Assembly: GCA_021786095.1 (NCBI GenBank) | Contig: JAJYNX010000023.1 | Location: forward strand, 1 to 64,000 | Direction: 5' to 3' | Length of the DNA stretch: 64,000 nucleotides | DNA from: Actinomycetes bacterium | Lineage (GTDB): Bacteria > Actinomycetota > Acidimicrobiia > Acidimicrobiales > RAAP-2 | Shown here: piece after piece, positions 32,547-41,360 of the stretch | Numbering within the stretch: the stretch's first letter is position 1 | Layout: the number at the start of each line of letters is the position of its first letter | Notes under the pieces: model-generated | What the model saw: the letters and a program-made list of their open reading frames with translations, nothing else | Told to the model about the DNA's origin: nothing | The model's database searches: none | Translations under genes and position numbers: made by a program

Positions 32547-34019
32547 ATGGCGCGGCCCTCGGTGGTGATCGTGGGCGGAGGGATCGCCGGCTTGGCGGCC
32601 GCCTGGGAGCTGACCGGAGCCGATCGCGGGCCCGACGCGGGCACGCCGCGCGTGGAGCTGATCGAGTCGGCCGACCGCGTCGGGGGCTCGCTCGGGACGG
32701 TCGACTTCGCCGACCGCGTCATCGACACGGGTCCCGACGGCTTCCTGGCGCGACGCCCCGAGGCGACCGAGTTGATCCGCGAGCTGGGTCGGGCCGACCA
32801 GCTCGAACCGGTCGCGGCCAGCGGCGCATCGATCTGGCTCCGCGGAGAGCTCGACGAGATCCCGCCGGGGCTGGCCCTCGGCGTGCCCACGTCGAGCGCC
32901 GCGGTGCGCGCCGTGCACGGTCTGTCGTGGCGGGCCCGTCTCGCGGCTCGGCGCGACGAGTTGGTCCCGCGTCGCCTCGTCGTGGGAGACGACGCGAGCA
33001 TCGGCGCGATCGTGCGCACGAAGCTGGGAGCCGAGATCGCCTACCGCTTCGTCGAGCCGATGGTCGGGGGCATCCAGGCCGGTCGTATCGACGAGCTCTC
33101 GGCGCGCGCCCTCTTCCCGAGCCTGCTGGAGGCCGCGCGCTCGGGGGGGTCGCTGATGCGCGCGCTCGCGGCGCGCTCGCCGTCCCCGACGAGTTCGCCC
33201 CCGTCGGGTCCCGTCGCACCGGCACCGCTGTTCGCCTCGCTCGAGGGTGGCGTCGGATCGCTGGTCACCACCCTCGCCACGACGCTACGAGCCCGCGGCG
33301 TCGTGGTGCGCACCGCGACGCGCGTCACGGCCCTGCGCGCCACCGCCCGTGACGAGCACCCCTGGGCCGTGGACACCGACGACACGACCACCCCCGCGCA
33401 CGCGCTCATCCTCGCGGTGCCCGGTGCGGTGGCCGGCGAGCTGCTGCAGGCGTACCACCCCGACCTCGCCGCACTGCGCACCATCACCAGTGCGGGGGCC
33501 GCCATGGTGACCGTGTGCGTCGCCCGCGACGCCGTGCGCCTGCCGGCGCGCGGCACCGGCGTCCTGATCCCCCTGGCGACCCCGTGGAACGACCAGGAGT
33601 CCATGATGGTGACGGCCCTGACGTTCCTCGATCGCAAGTGGCCACGCCTGGCGCGTGAGGACACGGTGATACTGCGCGCGCACGTGGGGCGCAGTGACGA
33701 CGCGCGCTGGTCCGCGCTGGACGACGCCGCCCTCATCGAGCGCGTCACCGACGAGATGACGCGCGTGCTGCCCGGCTTCCCGCCGATCCGTGATGCCCTG
33801 GTGAGCCGGTTCCCCGCGGGACTGCCCCAGTACCGGGTGGGCCACCTCAACCTCGTGGCGGCCGCCCGCGCCGGCGCGCCGCGCGGTGTCCTGCTCGCCG
33901 GCAACGCCTACGACGGCGTCGGCATCCCGGCCAGCATCGGCTCGGGTCGGCGCGCCGCGCGCGAGCTGCTGGCGTCACTCGCGTCACGCGAGGCGAACGA
34001 CCGGGGGACCTACTGGTAG
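32547..34019 (+). CDS. hemY: Protoporphyrinogen/coproporphyrinogen oxidase
   Basis: A 490-aa FAD enzyme with Rossmann motif VVIVGGGIAGLAAAWEL, ESADRVGGSLGTV, TGPDGFLARRPEATELIRELG and the C-terminal FAD-contacting AGNAYDGVGIPASIGSGRRAARELL. In Gram-positive organisms it oxidises coproporphyrinogen III to coproporphyrin III before iron insertion. The ATG directly follows the hemH stop. The HemQ-type decarboxylase needed to finish this route is not in the window. Its 3' end overlaps the convergent HAD gene by 10 bases. Confidence 0.93.
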   Translation: MARPSVVIVGGGIAGLAAAWELTGADRGPDAGTPRVELIESADRVGGSLGTVDFADRVIDTGPDGFLARRPEATELIRELGRADQLEPVAASGASIWLRGELDEIPPGLALGVPTSSAAVRAVHGLSWRARLAARRDELVPRRLVVGDDASIGAIVRTKLGAEIAYRFVEPMVGGIQAGRIDELSARALFPSLLEAARSGGSLMRALAARSPSPTSSPPSGPVAPAPLFASLEGGVGSLVTTLATTLRARGVVVRTATRVTALRATARDEHPWAVDTDDTTTPAHALILAVPGAVAGELLQAYHPDLAALRTITSAGAAMVTVCVARDAVRLPARGTGVLIPLATPWNDQESMMVTALTFLDRKWPRLAREDTVILRAHVGRSDDARWSALDDAALIERVTDEMTRVLPGFPPIRDALVSRFPAGLPQYRVGHLNLVAAARAGAPRGVLLAGNAYDGVGIPASIGSGRRAARELLASLASREANDRGTYW

Positions 34020-34543
34020 TAGCCGGAGTGGATGTAGATGCACGGCACGCCCTCGGCGACGTACATCGCGTGATTCTTCGGGTCGTCGTCCAGGGCCAGA
34101 CGCACGTCGAAGCCGTAGGCCTCGAGGTCGCGCACGGCGCCGCGCTTGTACTCGTCCACTCCCGAGTAGTCACCGTACTCGCGCATGATCAGCACATCCC
34201 AGCGCAGCTGGTAGCGCTCCAGCCAGGCCACCGTGTGCGGCTGCACGCGTCGGGGCCGTCCCGTCACCAGGACCACCGCGAGAGACGCGTCGAGCAACTC
34301 CAGCAGCCGCTCGATCTCCTCGATGACCGGGTCGTCCCCGCAGGCGTCGAAGAAACTGCGCCAGTCCCCCCAGTCCAGGTAGTGCTGGCGCCCGGCGGCG
34401 TCGGCGAGGACGCCGTCGATGTCGAAGATGACCGCCGGTCCCGGCGTTCGCGGCTCGGCCCGCCACAACCAGTTCTCGCGCGGGGTGCTCTCGGGGCTCA
34501 TCAGTCGTCGCTCGGTCTCGCCGGCCCGGGCGACCCGGGCCAC
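34010..34543 (-). CDS. HAD-superfamily phosphatase, polynucleotide-kinase 3'-phosphatase-like
   Basis: A 177-aa HAD protein. Motif I is IFDIDGVLADAAGR, motif II VVLVTGRPRRVQ, the motif III Lys is probably in DEYKRGAV, and motif IV is LALDDDPKNHAMY. The small size and the DIDGVLAD form resemble stand-alone phosphatases related to phage PseT or 5'-nucleotidase-like HADs. The substrate is unknown. GTG 34543 is 7 bases after TAGTCT. ATG 34501 (MSPESTPRENW) is an alternative. It is divergent from the metallophosphoesterase/MprF-like gene with nearly overlapping promoters. Confidence 0.75.
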   Translation of the reverse strand: MARVARAGETERRLMSPESTPRENWLWRAEPRTPGPAVIFDIDGVLADAAGRQHYLDWGDWRSFFDACGDDPVIEEIERLLELLDASLAVVLVTGRPRRVQPHTVAWLERYQLRWDVLIMREYGDYSGVDEYKRGAVRDLEAYGFDVRLALDDDPKNHAMYVAEGVPCIYIHSGYYQ

Positions 34544-34550
34544 ATCTGAG

Positions 34551-34556
34551 AGACTA
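34551..34556 (-). promoter_or_regulatory. -10 box, leaderless HAD mRNA
   Basis: TAGTCT is followed by 7 bases and GTG 34543. On the plus strand the same bases belong to a weaker GAGACT followed by 7 bases and GTG 34563, so the divergent promoters seem to share DNA. Confidence 0.5.
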
Positions 34557-34562
34557 GACCCC

Positions 34563-37541
34563 GTGGGAGCCAGTGAACGCGCGATCGTACCGGTTCCCTT
34601 CGGGCGCCACGTCTACGTACTGAGCGACCTCTCGCTCTCGCCGCGCACGTCGCCCGCGAGCCGTCCCGTGCGCGAGCTCATCGGCCTGCTCGGCGACATC
34701 GACGACCCGGCGGTCGTGGTCGTCGCGGGCAACCTCCTGCACCCGCCACCCGACGCCGACCTCGCCGCCTTCGTCGACGCCACGTGGACCGCACTGGCCG
34801 AGCTGGCCAGCGCGATCACCGCGTTCTGCGCCCACCCCGACCACCTCTTCTACGTGCTGCCCGGACGAGACGACGTGGCACTGCGCGACGACGAGGCCGC
34901 CCAGCGCGCCGTCGAGGCGCTGGGTGCGCACCTCGCGCGCGAGCTCATCGTCCAGGTCGCGACCGCGCAGGGCTCGCGTGACCTGGCGATCGCCGCCGGC
35001 TCGTACGACCTCGACACCTCGCGCGCCGACGCGGCCGACCGGGCGGACGCCGAACGCCTGGAGGATCCGACGGCCCTCGAGCGCTTCGTGGCCTCGCGCG
35101 TCCTGTACCGGCGCCTCGGAGGCTGGATCTGGGCGGTGCTGATCGCGCTGGCGCTGGTGGACCTGGCGCACACGCTGGTGCGACTCTTCAACCACTTCAC
35201 GCACCGCCACCTGCACGTGCGCACGCTGCACACCCACAGCTTCTGGGGCAACTTCATCGTGACGCTGCTCGCGATCATCGTGCTCGAGGCGCTGGTGGCC
35301 GGCGCCGCCGCACTGCTCGTGCGGCGGCGCTTCGACCGGGGCGCCCGCGTCGAGCGCGCGCACCTCCTCGAGCCGCTGGCGCTCACGACCGTCGACGACG
35401 TGGACGCCCTCGAGTACGCCCGGCGCGTGGCCGAGCGCGGCGGCGCGGGCGCCATCGTCGGCGGATCTCCCAGCCCCGCCCTCGCCTTCCTCGACCGCGG
35501 CATCTGCGCCGCTCCCGGCCCGTCACGCACGGTCGTGATCGAGCGCCGGGGCCGCCTGGGCCTGCCCCCCGTCTTCAGCACCGTGCAGCGCCTGGGCGTC
35601 GTCGAGGTGGAGGCGGCGTCGGCGGTCCAGGTGCGTCTGCTGGCCGGCCAGTCCCCGAACCGGCGCCGCGTCACCCTGCTCGAACGACTGATCGCCGGTG
35701 CCCCCTGGCGCTCGACGCTGGGCGAGCAGACCACGACGGTCGGCTCCTGGCCGACCGGCGACCCCTTCCCGATGGACCGCGACGCCCTCGCCGCCCAACG
35801 CCGCGAACGCGCGATTCGCCGCGTCGCGGCCGGCCTGCTGGCCCTGGACGGACTGATCAACGTGGTGGTCACGGTGCGACCCATCCTGCGCACCCGCCTC
35901 AACGCGGTGTTGGCCGTGCTGCCCCTCGACGTGGCGCGCTCGGCGGCCGCCGTCACCGCGGTGGCGGGCATCGGTCTGATCATGCTGGCGCGCGGCGTGC
36001 GACGGGGCCAGCGCCGCGCCTGGTTCCTCGCGTTGGCGACACTGGCGATCACCACCGTCTTGCACCTGGCGCGCGGCGGCAGTGTCGCGTCGTCGCTGGT
36101 GGCGGCGGCCCTCGTCGTCGGACTGCTGGTGACGCGCGACCACTTCCGCGCCTCCACCGACCGCGTCAGCGCTCGCGCGGCCCTGCCGGGACTGGGCGCG
36201 ATCGCCGTGGTCGCGGTGGTGGCGGCGTCCCTCGGCGTCGAGGCCTCCGCACGCCACCAGCACCTCCCGTCCTTCGCCGTGGTGCTCGTGGGGTGCGCCG
36301 AACGACTGATCGGCCAGACCAACGTGACCCTGCCCGACCGAGTGAACGACTTCTTCAACCCGGTACTGCTCACCGTCGGACTGTCACTCGTGGTGTCGGC
36401 TCTCTACCTCATCACCCGCCCCGTGGTCGACCGGCGCCTCTCGGCGACGGGATCGAGCGCCGAGCGGCGCATCGCCGAACGACGCGCCCGGGAGATCGTG
36501 CGTCGCCACGGTCGCGGCACACTCGACTACTTCGCCCTGCGCGACGACAAGCAGTTCTTCTTCTTCCGCGACTCCCTGGTCGCCTACGCCGTCTACGGCG
36601 GGGTCGCACTCGTCTCCCCCGACCCCATCGGCCCGGTGGCCGAGCGCGGCGACGTGTTCAGCGCCTTTCGCGCCTACGCCGAGCATCGCGGGTGGACCAT
36701 CGGCGTCATGGGCGCCGGCGAGGACTGGCTCCCGCTCTACCACGCCGCCGGCCTGCACTACCTCTACATCGGCGACGAGGCGATCGTCGACTGCGCGACG
36801 TTCTCCCTCGAGGGCGGGCGGATGAAGGGGCTGCGCCAGGCCCGCACGCGACTCCTGCGACACGGCTACCGCGTCGAGTTCCTGGACCCCGCCGCCATCG
36901 ACCCGTCCCTGGTGGCGCCACTCCTCGACCTCATCGCCAAGCTGCGCCGCGGCGAGGGTGAGCGCGGGTTCTCGATGATGCTCGGGCGACTCTTCGACCC
37001 CCGCGACAAGGGGCTCCTGCTCACCGTCGTCTTCGGGCCCGACGACCGCCCCGCGGCGGTCTGCCAGTTCGTCCCGTCCCCGGCGATCCACGGCTACTCC
37101 CTCGACCTCATGCGTCGTGACCCCGGGGAGCACCCGAACGGCCTCATCGACTTCGCGCTCTGCTCGACCATCGAGCACCTGCGCGAGCGAGGAGGGCGCG
37201 GACTCAGCCTCAACTTCGCGGCCTTCCGCTCGGTGCTGGAGGCCGAACGCGGCGAGGGCACCTTCACGCGCGTGGAGCGTTGGGCGCTGCGGCGCCTCTC
37301 CGGGGTGCTGCCCATCGAGAGCCTGTGGTCCTTCAACGCCAAGTACTACCCGACCTGGCTACCCCGCCACCTCGTCTACCCCGCCGCCGAGAGCTTCGTC
37401 CCGGTGGTGCTGGCGACGCTGCGCGCCGAGAGCCTGACCGAGATCCCAGTGGTGGGTCGCCTCCTCGCGAACGACCCGGCCAACCGCCCCGGCACGGTGG
37501 TGCCCGACGAGGTCCTCTCGGCGGCCCGGCGCCACCGGTAG
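34563..37541 (+). CDS. Metallophosphoesterase-like / MprF-like (DUF2156) membrane fusion protein
   Basis: About 992 aa from GTG 34563. Residues 1-180 resemble a calcineurin-type phosphoesterase with degraded metal motifs: LSDLSLSP (DxH expected), VVAGNLLHPP (GDxxD expected), VLPGRDDVALRDD (GNHD expected). Two membrane helices follow (WIWAVLIALALVDLAHTLV; NFIVTLLAIIVLEALVAGAAALLV), a soluble segment, then more helices (about 440-620). The C-terminus (about 640-980) is a DUF2156/MprF aminoacyltransferase-like domain (HGRGTLDYFALRDDKQFFFFRDS, GVMGAGEDWLPLYHAAGLHYLYIGDEAIVDCATFSLEGGRMKGLRQARTR). MprF enzymes add amino acids to phosphatidylglycerol, so lipid modification is likely. No lysyl-tRNA synthetase domain is present. 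Confidence 0.75.
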   Translation: MGASERAIVPVPFGRHVYVLSDLSLSPRTSPASRPVRELIGLLGDIDDPAVVVVAGNLLHPPPDADLAAFVDATWTALAELASAITAFCAHPDHLFYVLPGRDDVALRDDEAAQRAVEALGAHLARELIVQVATAQGSRDLAIAAGSYDLDTSRADAADRADAERLEDPTALERFVASRVLYRRLGGWIWAVLIALALVDLAHTLVRLFNHFTHRHLHVRTLHTHSFWGNFIVTLLAIIVLEALVAGAAALLVRRRFDRGARVERAHLLEPLALTTVDDVDALEYARRVAERGGAGAIVGGSPSPALAFLDRGICAAPGPSRTVVIERRGRLGLPPVFSTVQRLGVVEVEAASAVQVRLLAGQSPNRRRVTLLERLIAGAPWRSTLGEQTTTVGSWPTGDPFPMDRDALAAQRRERAIRRVAAGLLALDGLINVVVTVRPILRTRLNAVLAVLPLDVARSAAAVTAVAGIGLIMLARGVRRGQRRAWFLALATLAITTVLHLARGGSVASSLVAAALVVGLLVTRDHFRASTDRVSARAALPGLGAIAVVAVVAASLGVEASARHQHLPSFAVVLVGCAERLIGQTNVTLPDRVNDFFNPVLLTVGLSLVVSALYLITRPVVDRRLSATGSSAERRIAERRAREIVRRHGRGTLDYFALRDDKQFFFFRDSLVAYAVYGGVALVSPDPIGPVAERGDVFSAFRAYAEHRGWTIGVMGAGEDWLPLYHAAGLHYLYIGDEAIVDCATFSLEGGRMKGLRQARTRLLRHGYRVEFLDPAAIDPSLVAPLLDLIAKLRRGEGERGFSMMLGRLFDPRDKGLLLTVVFGPDDRPAAVCQFVPSPAIHGYSLDLMRRDPGEHPNGLIDFALCSTIEHLRERGGRGLSLNFAAFRSVLEAERGEGTFTRVERWALRRLSGVLPIESLWSFNAKYYPTWLPRHLVYPAAESFVPVVLATLRAESLTEIPVVGRLLANDPANRPGTVVPDEVLSAARRHR

Positions 37542-37550
37542 CGTCGCCGG

Positions 37551-38396
37551 TCAGCGCGACGCGGCGCGGCGCGCGATCGCGCGCGCCAGCCTTGCGGCCG
37601 CGGCGTCGTCGAAGGAGAGGAACAGCGAGGGCTCCACCAGCTCCAGCTCCATCACCGCCCAGCCGTCGGGCGTCGCCACCAGGTCGACGCGCGCGTAGAG
37701 CAGGTCGCCGTAGCCCTCGGCGGCCAGGAGCCGCGTCGCCAGGTCCACGGCGTCGGGCTCGGGCGTGGCGATCGACATCTGCTCGCGGCGAAACAGCGCG
37801 TCACGCTCGCCCGCCGGCGCCGCGAGCATGGCGCCCTTGGTGAGAGCGTGGGTCAGCGAGCCCTCCACGAAGACCAGGGCCCGCTCGCCCACGGCGTCCA
37901 CCGACTCCACGTAGGGCTGGATCACGACGTGACGACCGCGGGCGTGCAGCGCCGCCACGTGGGCTCGAGCGCGTGACTCCTCGCCCGGCGCGTAGCGCTC
38001 GGCGTCAACCGATCCCGCGCCGACCCGAGGCTTGACCACGAAGCGGCCGTCGGGGAATCTCGGGCTCGCGCCCACGTCGCAGAAGAGCGACGGCACCACG
38101 GGCCACCCGCGCGCCGCCAGGTCGGCCAGATAGCGCTTGTCGCTGGAGTAGGCCAGCACCGGGTAGGGGTTCTCGAGGCGCGCCACGCCGCGCGCCCAGG
38201 CCAGGAACTCCTCGCGCCGACTCGTGTAGTCCCACGTGGAGCGCACCACGACGAGGTCGTAGGCGGCCCAGTCGGCGCGCGGATCGTCCCAGGCGACCAG
38301 TGACGCACGCACCCCCTCGGCCGACAACGCGTCGGCCAGCACGGGGCTGTCGGGGTCGACGTCGCCCTCGCAGGTGGCGATCGCCACTCGCGTCAC
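37551..38396 (-). CDS. ATP-grasp domain protein
   Basis: About 281 aa from GTG 38396. ATP-grasp features are GRFVVKPRVGAGSVDAERY, HVVIQPYVESVDAVGERALVFVEGSLTHALTKG, YARVDLVATPDGWAVMELELVEPSLFL. The N-terminal pre-ATP fold has YDLVVVRSTWDYTSRREEFLAWA. Such glutathione-synthetase-like ligases join a carboxylate to an amine; the substrate is unknown. The start overlaps the nuoN stop (GTGA), making it the last gene of the nuo operon. The ORF-track start at 38450 is inside nuoN and unlikely. Confidence 0.8.
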   Translation of the reverse strand: MTRVAIATCEGDVDPDSPVLADALSAEGVRASLVAWDDPRADWAAYDLVVVRSTWDYTSRREEFLAWARGVARLENPYPVLAYSSDKRYLADLAARGWPVVPSLFCDVGASPRFPDGRFVVKPRVGAGSVDAERYAPGEESRARAHVAALHARGRHVVIQPYVESVDAVGERALVFVEGSLTHALTKGAMLAAPAGERDALFRREQMSIATPEPDAVDLATRLLAAEGYGDLLYARVDLVATPDGWAVMELELVEPSLFLSFDDAAAARLARAIARRAASR

Positions 38397-39871
38397 GGCG
38401 TGAACAGGAGAGTGGCGTGCTGGGCCAGCGCCGCGAGCGGGCCCGGCCACACGCCGAACACGACCGTCACCGCCACCCCGAGCACGATCACCACGGCCGT
38501 CGCGCGCGGCACGGCAACGTGGTGCGCGATCGCCCGCTCATCACCCTCCGCGTAGAGCGCCACGATCCAGCGCAGGTAGAAGAACGCGGCGATCGCCGCG
38601 CCCAGCAGCGCGATCACCGCCAGCGCCGATCCGCCCACGTCCACCGCGCTCGCCAGCACGACGAACTTCGCGTAGAACCCGGTGGTCAGCGGCGCCCCGA
38701 GCTGAGCGAGCAGGAACAGTGCCAGCGCCCCGCCGAGCCACGGCTGGCGTCGCGCGAGGCCCCGGTAGTAGTCGACGTCGTGGTGGTCGTCGCCGCGCCC
38801 CCCCACCAGAGTCACGATGGCGAAGGTGGCGACGACCAGCGGCGCGTAGGTCATCGCGTAGAACAGCGTGGCCGCGGTGCCCCTCGTCGTCGCGGCCCAC
38901 ACCCCCAGCAGCATGAATCCCGCGTGGTTGATCGACGAGTACGCCAGCATGCGCTTGACGTTGCGCTGCACGATGCCGAGACTCGCGCCGACGAGTGTCG
39001 TGAGGACAATCAGCGCCCACAGGATCGGTCGCCAGGTGTCCATCTGCGTGCCGAGCGCCGAGACCAGCACTCGCAGCAGCGCCGCGAACGCCCCGACCTT
39101 GACGATCGAGGCCATGTAGCCCGTCACCGGCGTCGGCGACCCCTGGTAGACGTCGGGCGACCAGAGGTGGAACGGCACCGCCGCAACCTTGAACGCGAAG
39201 CCCACGAGGAGCAGGGCGCCTCCGGCGTAGAGCAAGCCCGGCCGCAACAGCACGTTGGCGCCGAGGAAGTAGGACACGTCGCTCAGGTTGGTCGACCCCG
39301 TGGCGCCGTAGACCAGTGCGGCACCGTAGACGAAGACGGCCGACGCGAAGCTGCCTAGCAGGAAGTACTTCAGCGCGGCCTCGGCCGACGACGAGCGGCG
39401 CCGGTCGAAGGCGGCCAGGACGTACAGCCCGATCGAGAGGATCTCGAGTCCGAGGAAGATCACCACCAGGTCGTTGGCCTGGGTCATCAGGACCGCGCCG
39501 GCGCTCGCGGCCAGCGCCAGCACCTGGTACTCGGCCGCGCGCACGTCCTCGCGTCGGGCCCAGTCGTGGGCGACCAGCGTCGCCATCACCAGCGCGACCG
39601 CGATCACACCGGTGGCCACCACCGAGAAGCCGTCGAGCACGACGGCGTGGGCGATCGTCGTCGTGGCCCCGTGGTTGGCCACGTAGGCCCACTGGACGAA
39701 GGTGATCACCAGGGCGGCCACTCCCGCCAGCGACGTGATCGTCGTCGCCACGAGGTTCGACACGCGCGAGCGCACCAGGGCCACGGAGCCCAGCAGCACG
39801 AGCGACGCGCCGAGCAGCACCATCACCGGCAGGATCGCCAGGTAGTGGATCGAAGGGATGGTCAGGTTCAC
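38393..39871 (-). CDS. nuoN: NADH-quinone oxidoreductase subunit N
   Basis: A 492-aa antiporter-like proton-pumping subunit of complex I with about 14 membrane helices. Clear segments are EILSIGLYVLAAFDRRRSSSAEAALKYFLLGSFASAVFVYGAAL, FKVAAVPFHLWSPDVYQGSPTPVTGYMASIVKVGAFAALLR, and YSSINHAGFMLLGVWAATTRG, all typical of NuoN. It overlaps nuoM upstream by 4 bases and the ATP-grasp gene downstream. Confidence 0.97.
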   Translation of the reverse strand: MNLTIPSIHYLAILPVMVLLGASLVLLGSVALVRSRVSNLVATTITSLAGVAALVITFVQWAYVANHGATTTIAHAVVLDGFSVVATGVIAVALVMATLVAHDWARREDVRAAEYQVLALAASAGAVLMTQANDLVVIFLGLEILSIGLYVLAAFDRRRSSSAEAALKYFLLGSFASAVFVYGAALVYGATGSTNLSDVSYFLGANVLLRPGLLYAGGALLLVGFAFKVAAVPFHLWSPDVYQGSPTPVTGYMASIVKVGAFAALLRVLVSALGTQMDTWRPILWALIVLTTLVGASLGIVQRNVKRMLAYSSINHAGFMLLGVWAATTRGTAATLFYAMTYAPLVVATFAIVTLVGGRGDDHHDVDYYRGLARRQPWLGGALALFLLAQLGAPLTTGFYAKFVVLASAVDVGGSALAVIALLGAAIAAFFYLRWIVALYAEGDERAIAHHVAVPRATAVVIVLGVAVTVVFGVWPGPLAALAQHATLLFTP

Positions 39872-41358
39872 TTGCTCACCCCCGCCGGTGCGACGTGCTC
39901 AATCAACTGCTGGACCGAGGGCGTGATGCGATCGAGCATCGGCTTGGGGAAGACACCGAGTACGACGATCAGGATCACCACCGGCACCAGCACCCAGCGC
40001 TCGGCGCCGGAGGCGTCGGCGATCGTCGCGTTCTCCTCGGCGGCGCGCCCGTGGAAGACTCGCTGGTAGGCCCACAGGAGGTAGAGGGCGGCCAGCACCA
40101 CGCCGAGCGTCGCGACCACGGCCCACCAGGTGTGCGTCGCGAAGGTGCCGATCAGGATCAGGTACTCGCTCACGAAGCCGGACAGGCCGGGCAGGCCGAT
40201 CGAGGCCAGCATCACCACCGTGAAGAGGGCGGCCAGCACCGGCGCTGGACCCTGGAGCCCCGTCAGGTCGCGGATCGTCGCGGTGCCCCGGCGACGCTCG
40301 AGGAAGCCGATGATGAGGAAGAAGCCGGCCGTGATGACGCCGTGGTTGAACATCAGCAGCACGGCGCCGACCATGGCGATCTTCGACCCGGTCATGACGC
40401 CCAGGGTGATGAAGCCCATCTGCGCCACCGACGAGTAGGCCACCAGCCGCTTGAGGTCGGGCGTCACGCAGGCCAGCGCCGAGCCGTACACGATGCCGAT
40501 AACGGCCAGGGTCAAGACCACCGGCCGCATGTCGGGCAGGGCCAGGGGGAACAGCCCGACCGCGAAGCGCAGCAGACCGTACGAACCCAACTTGGCCAGC
40601 AGGGCCGAGAACTCGATCGATCCGGCGGTCGGCGCCTCGGCGTACGTGATGGGCGACCACGTGTGCAGGGGCCAGATGGGCGACTTGACCGCGAAGGCGA
40701 TCGCGAAGGCGACGAACAGCCACACCGCCGTGCCGTGGCTCATCGCGGTCGACGCCAACGCCGAGTACGCGAAGGTCAGTGCGCCGCCCGTCTGGTGCTG
40801 GTGCGCGAAGCCCAGGTACAGCGTGCCCACGAAGAGGAACGCCGAGCCGGTGAACGTATAGACGAAGAACTTCAGCGCGGCGCGCGACCGCTCACGCCCG
40901 CCCCACTGGGCGATGATGAAGTACGACGGGACGAGGGTCAACTCGAAGAAGATGAAGAACTCGAAGAGGTCGTGCGCGACGAAGCTGCCCATCGTGAAGG
41001 CGGTGAGCAGGAGCAGCCAGGCCACGAAGGCCGGCTCACGGCGTCGCTCGCGCGCGCCCAGCAGCGCCAGCCACACGACCAGCGCGGTCAGCACCACCAT
41101 GAACACCGAGATCCCGTCGACCGCCACGTCGTAGGCGAGGCCCAGGGGCGCCGCGAGCACCCAGCGCCCGGCGAAGTCGAGGGTGTGCGCGCCCGCGATG
41201 TGCGCGTTGTACAGGACGAGGACGATCAACGAGAGGATCAGTTCGATGGTCGCGGTCACCACGGCCACGGCGTAGGCGCGCGTGCGCGACACCGCGGCCA
41301 CGGCCGCGCCAACCACGGGCACGACGAGCAGGACGGTCAACCACAGCGATGAGTGCAT
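39868..41358 (-). CDS. nuoM: NADH-quinone oxidoreductase subunit M
   Basis: A 496-aa antiporter-like membrane subunit with about 14 helices. FFELTLVPSYFIIAQWGG carries the conserved Glu in helix 5. AVKSPIWPLHTWSPITYAEAPTAGSIEFSALLAKLGSYGLLRF and LKRLVAYSSVAQMGFITLGVMTG are the NuoM signatures. It forms part of the proton-pumping arm next to nuoL and nuoN. Confidence 0.97.
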   Translation of the reverse strand: MHSSLWLTVLLVVPVVGAAVAAVSRTRAYAVAVVTATIELILSLIVLVLYNAHIAGAHTLDFAGRWVLAAPLGLAYDVAVDGISVFMVVLTALVVWLALLGARERRREPAFVAWLLLLTAFTMGSFVAHDLFEFFIFFELTLVPSYFIIAQWGGRERSRAALKFFVYTFTGSAFLFVGTLYLGFAHQHQTGGALTFAYSALASTAMSHGTAVWLFVAFAIAFAVKSPIWPLHTWSPITYAEAPTAGSIEFSALLAKLGSYGLLRFAVGLFPLALPDMRPVVLTLAVIGIVYGSALACVTPDLKRLVAYSSVAQMGFITLGVMTGSKIAMVGAVLLMFNHGVITAGFFLIIGFLERRRGTATIRDLTGLQGPAPVLAALFTVVMLASIGLPGLSGFVSEYLILIGTFATHTWWAVVATLGVVLAALYLLWAYQRVFHGRAAEENATIADASGAERWVLVPVVILIVVLGVFPKPMLDRITPSVQQLIEHVAPAGVSK

Positions 41359-41360
41359 AC

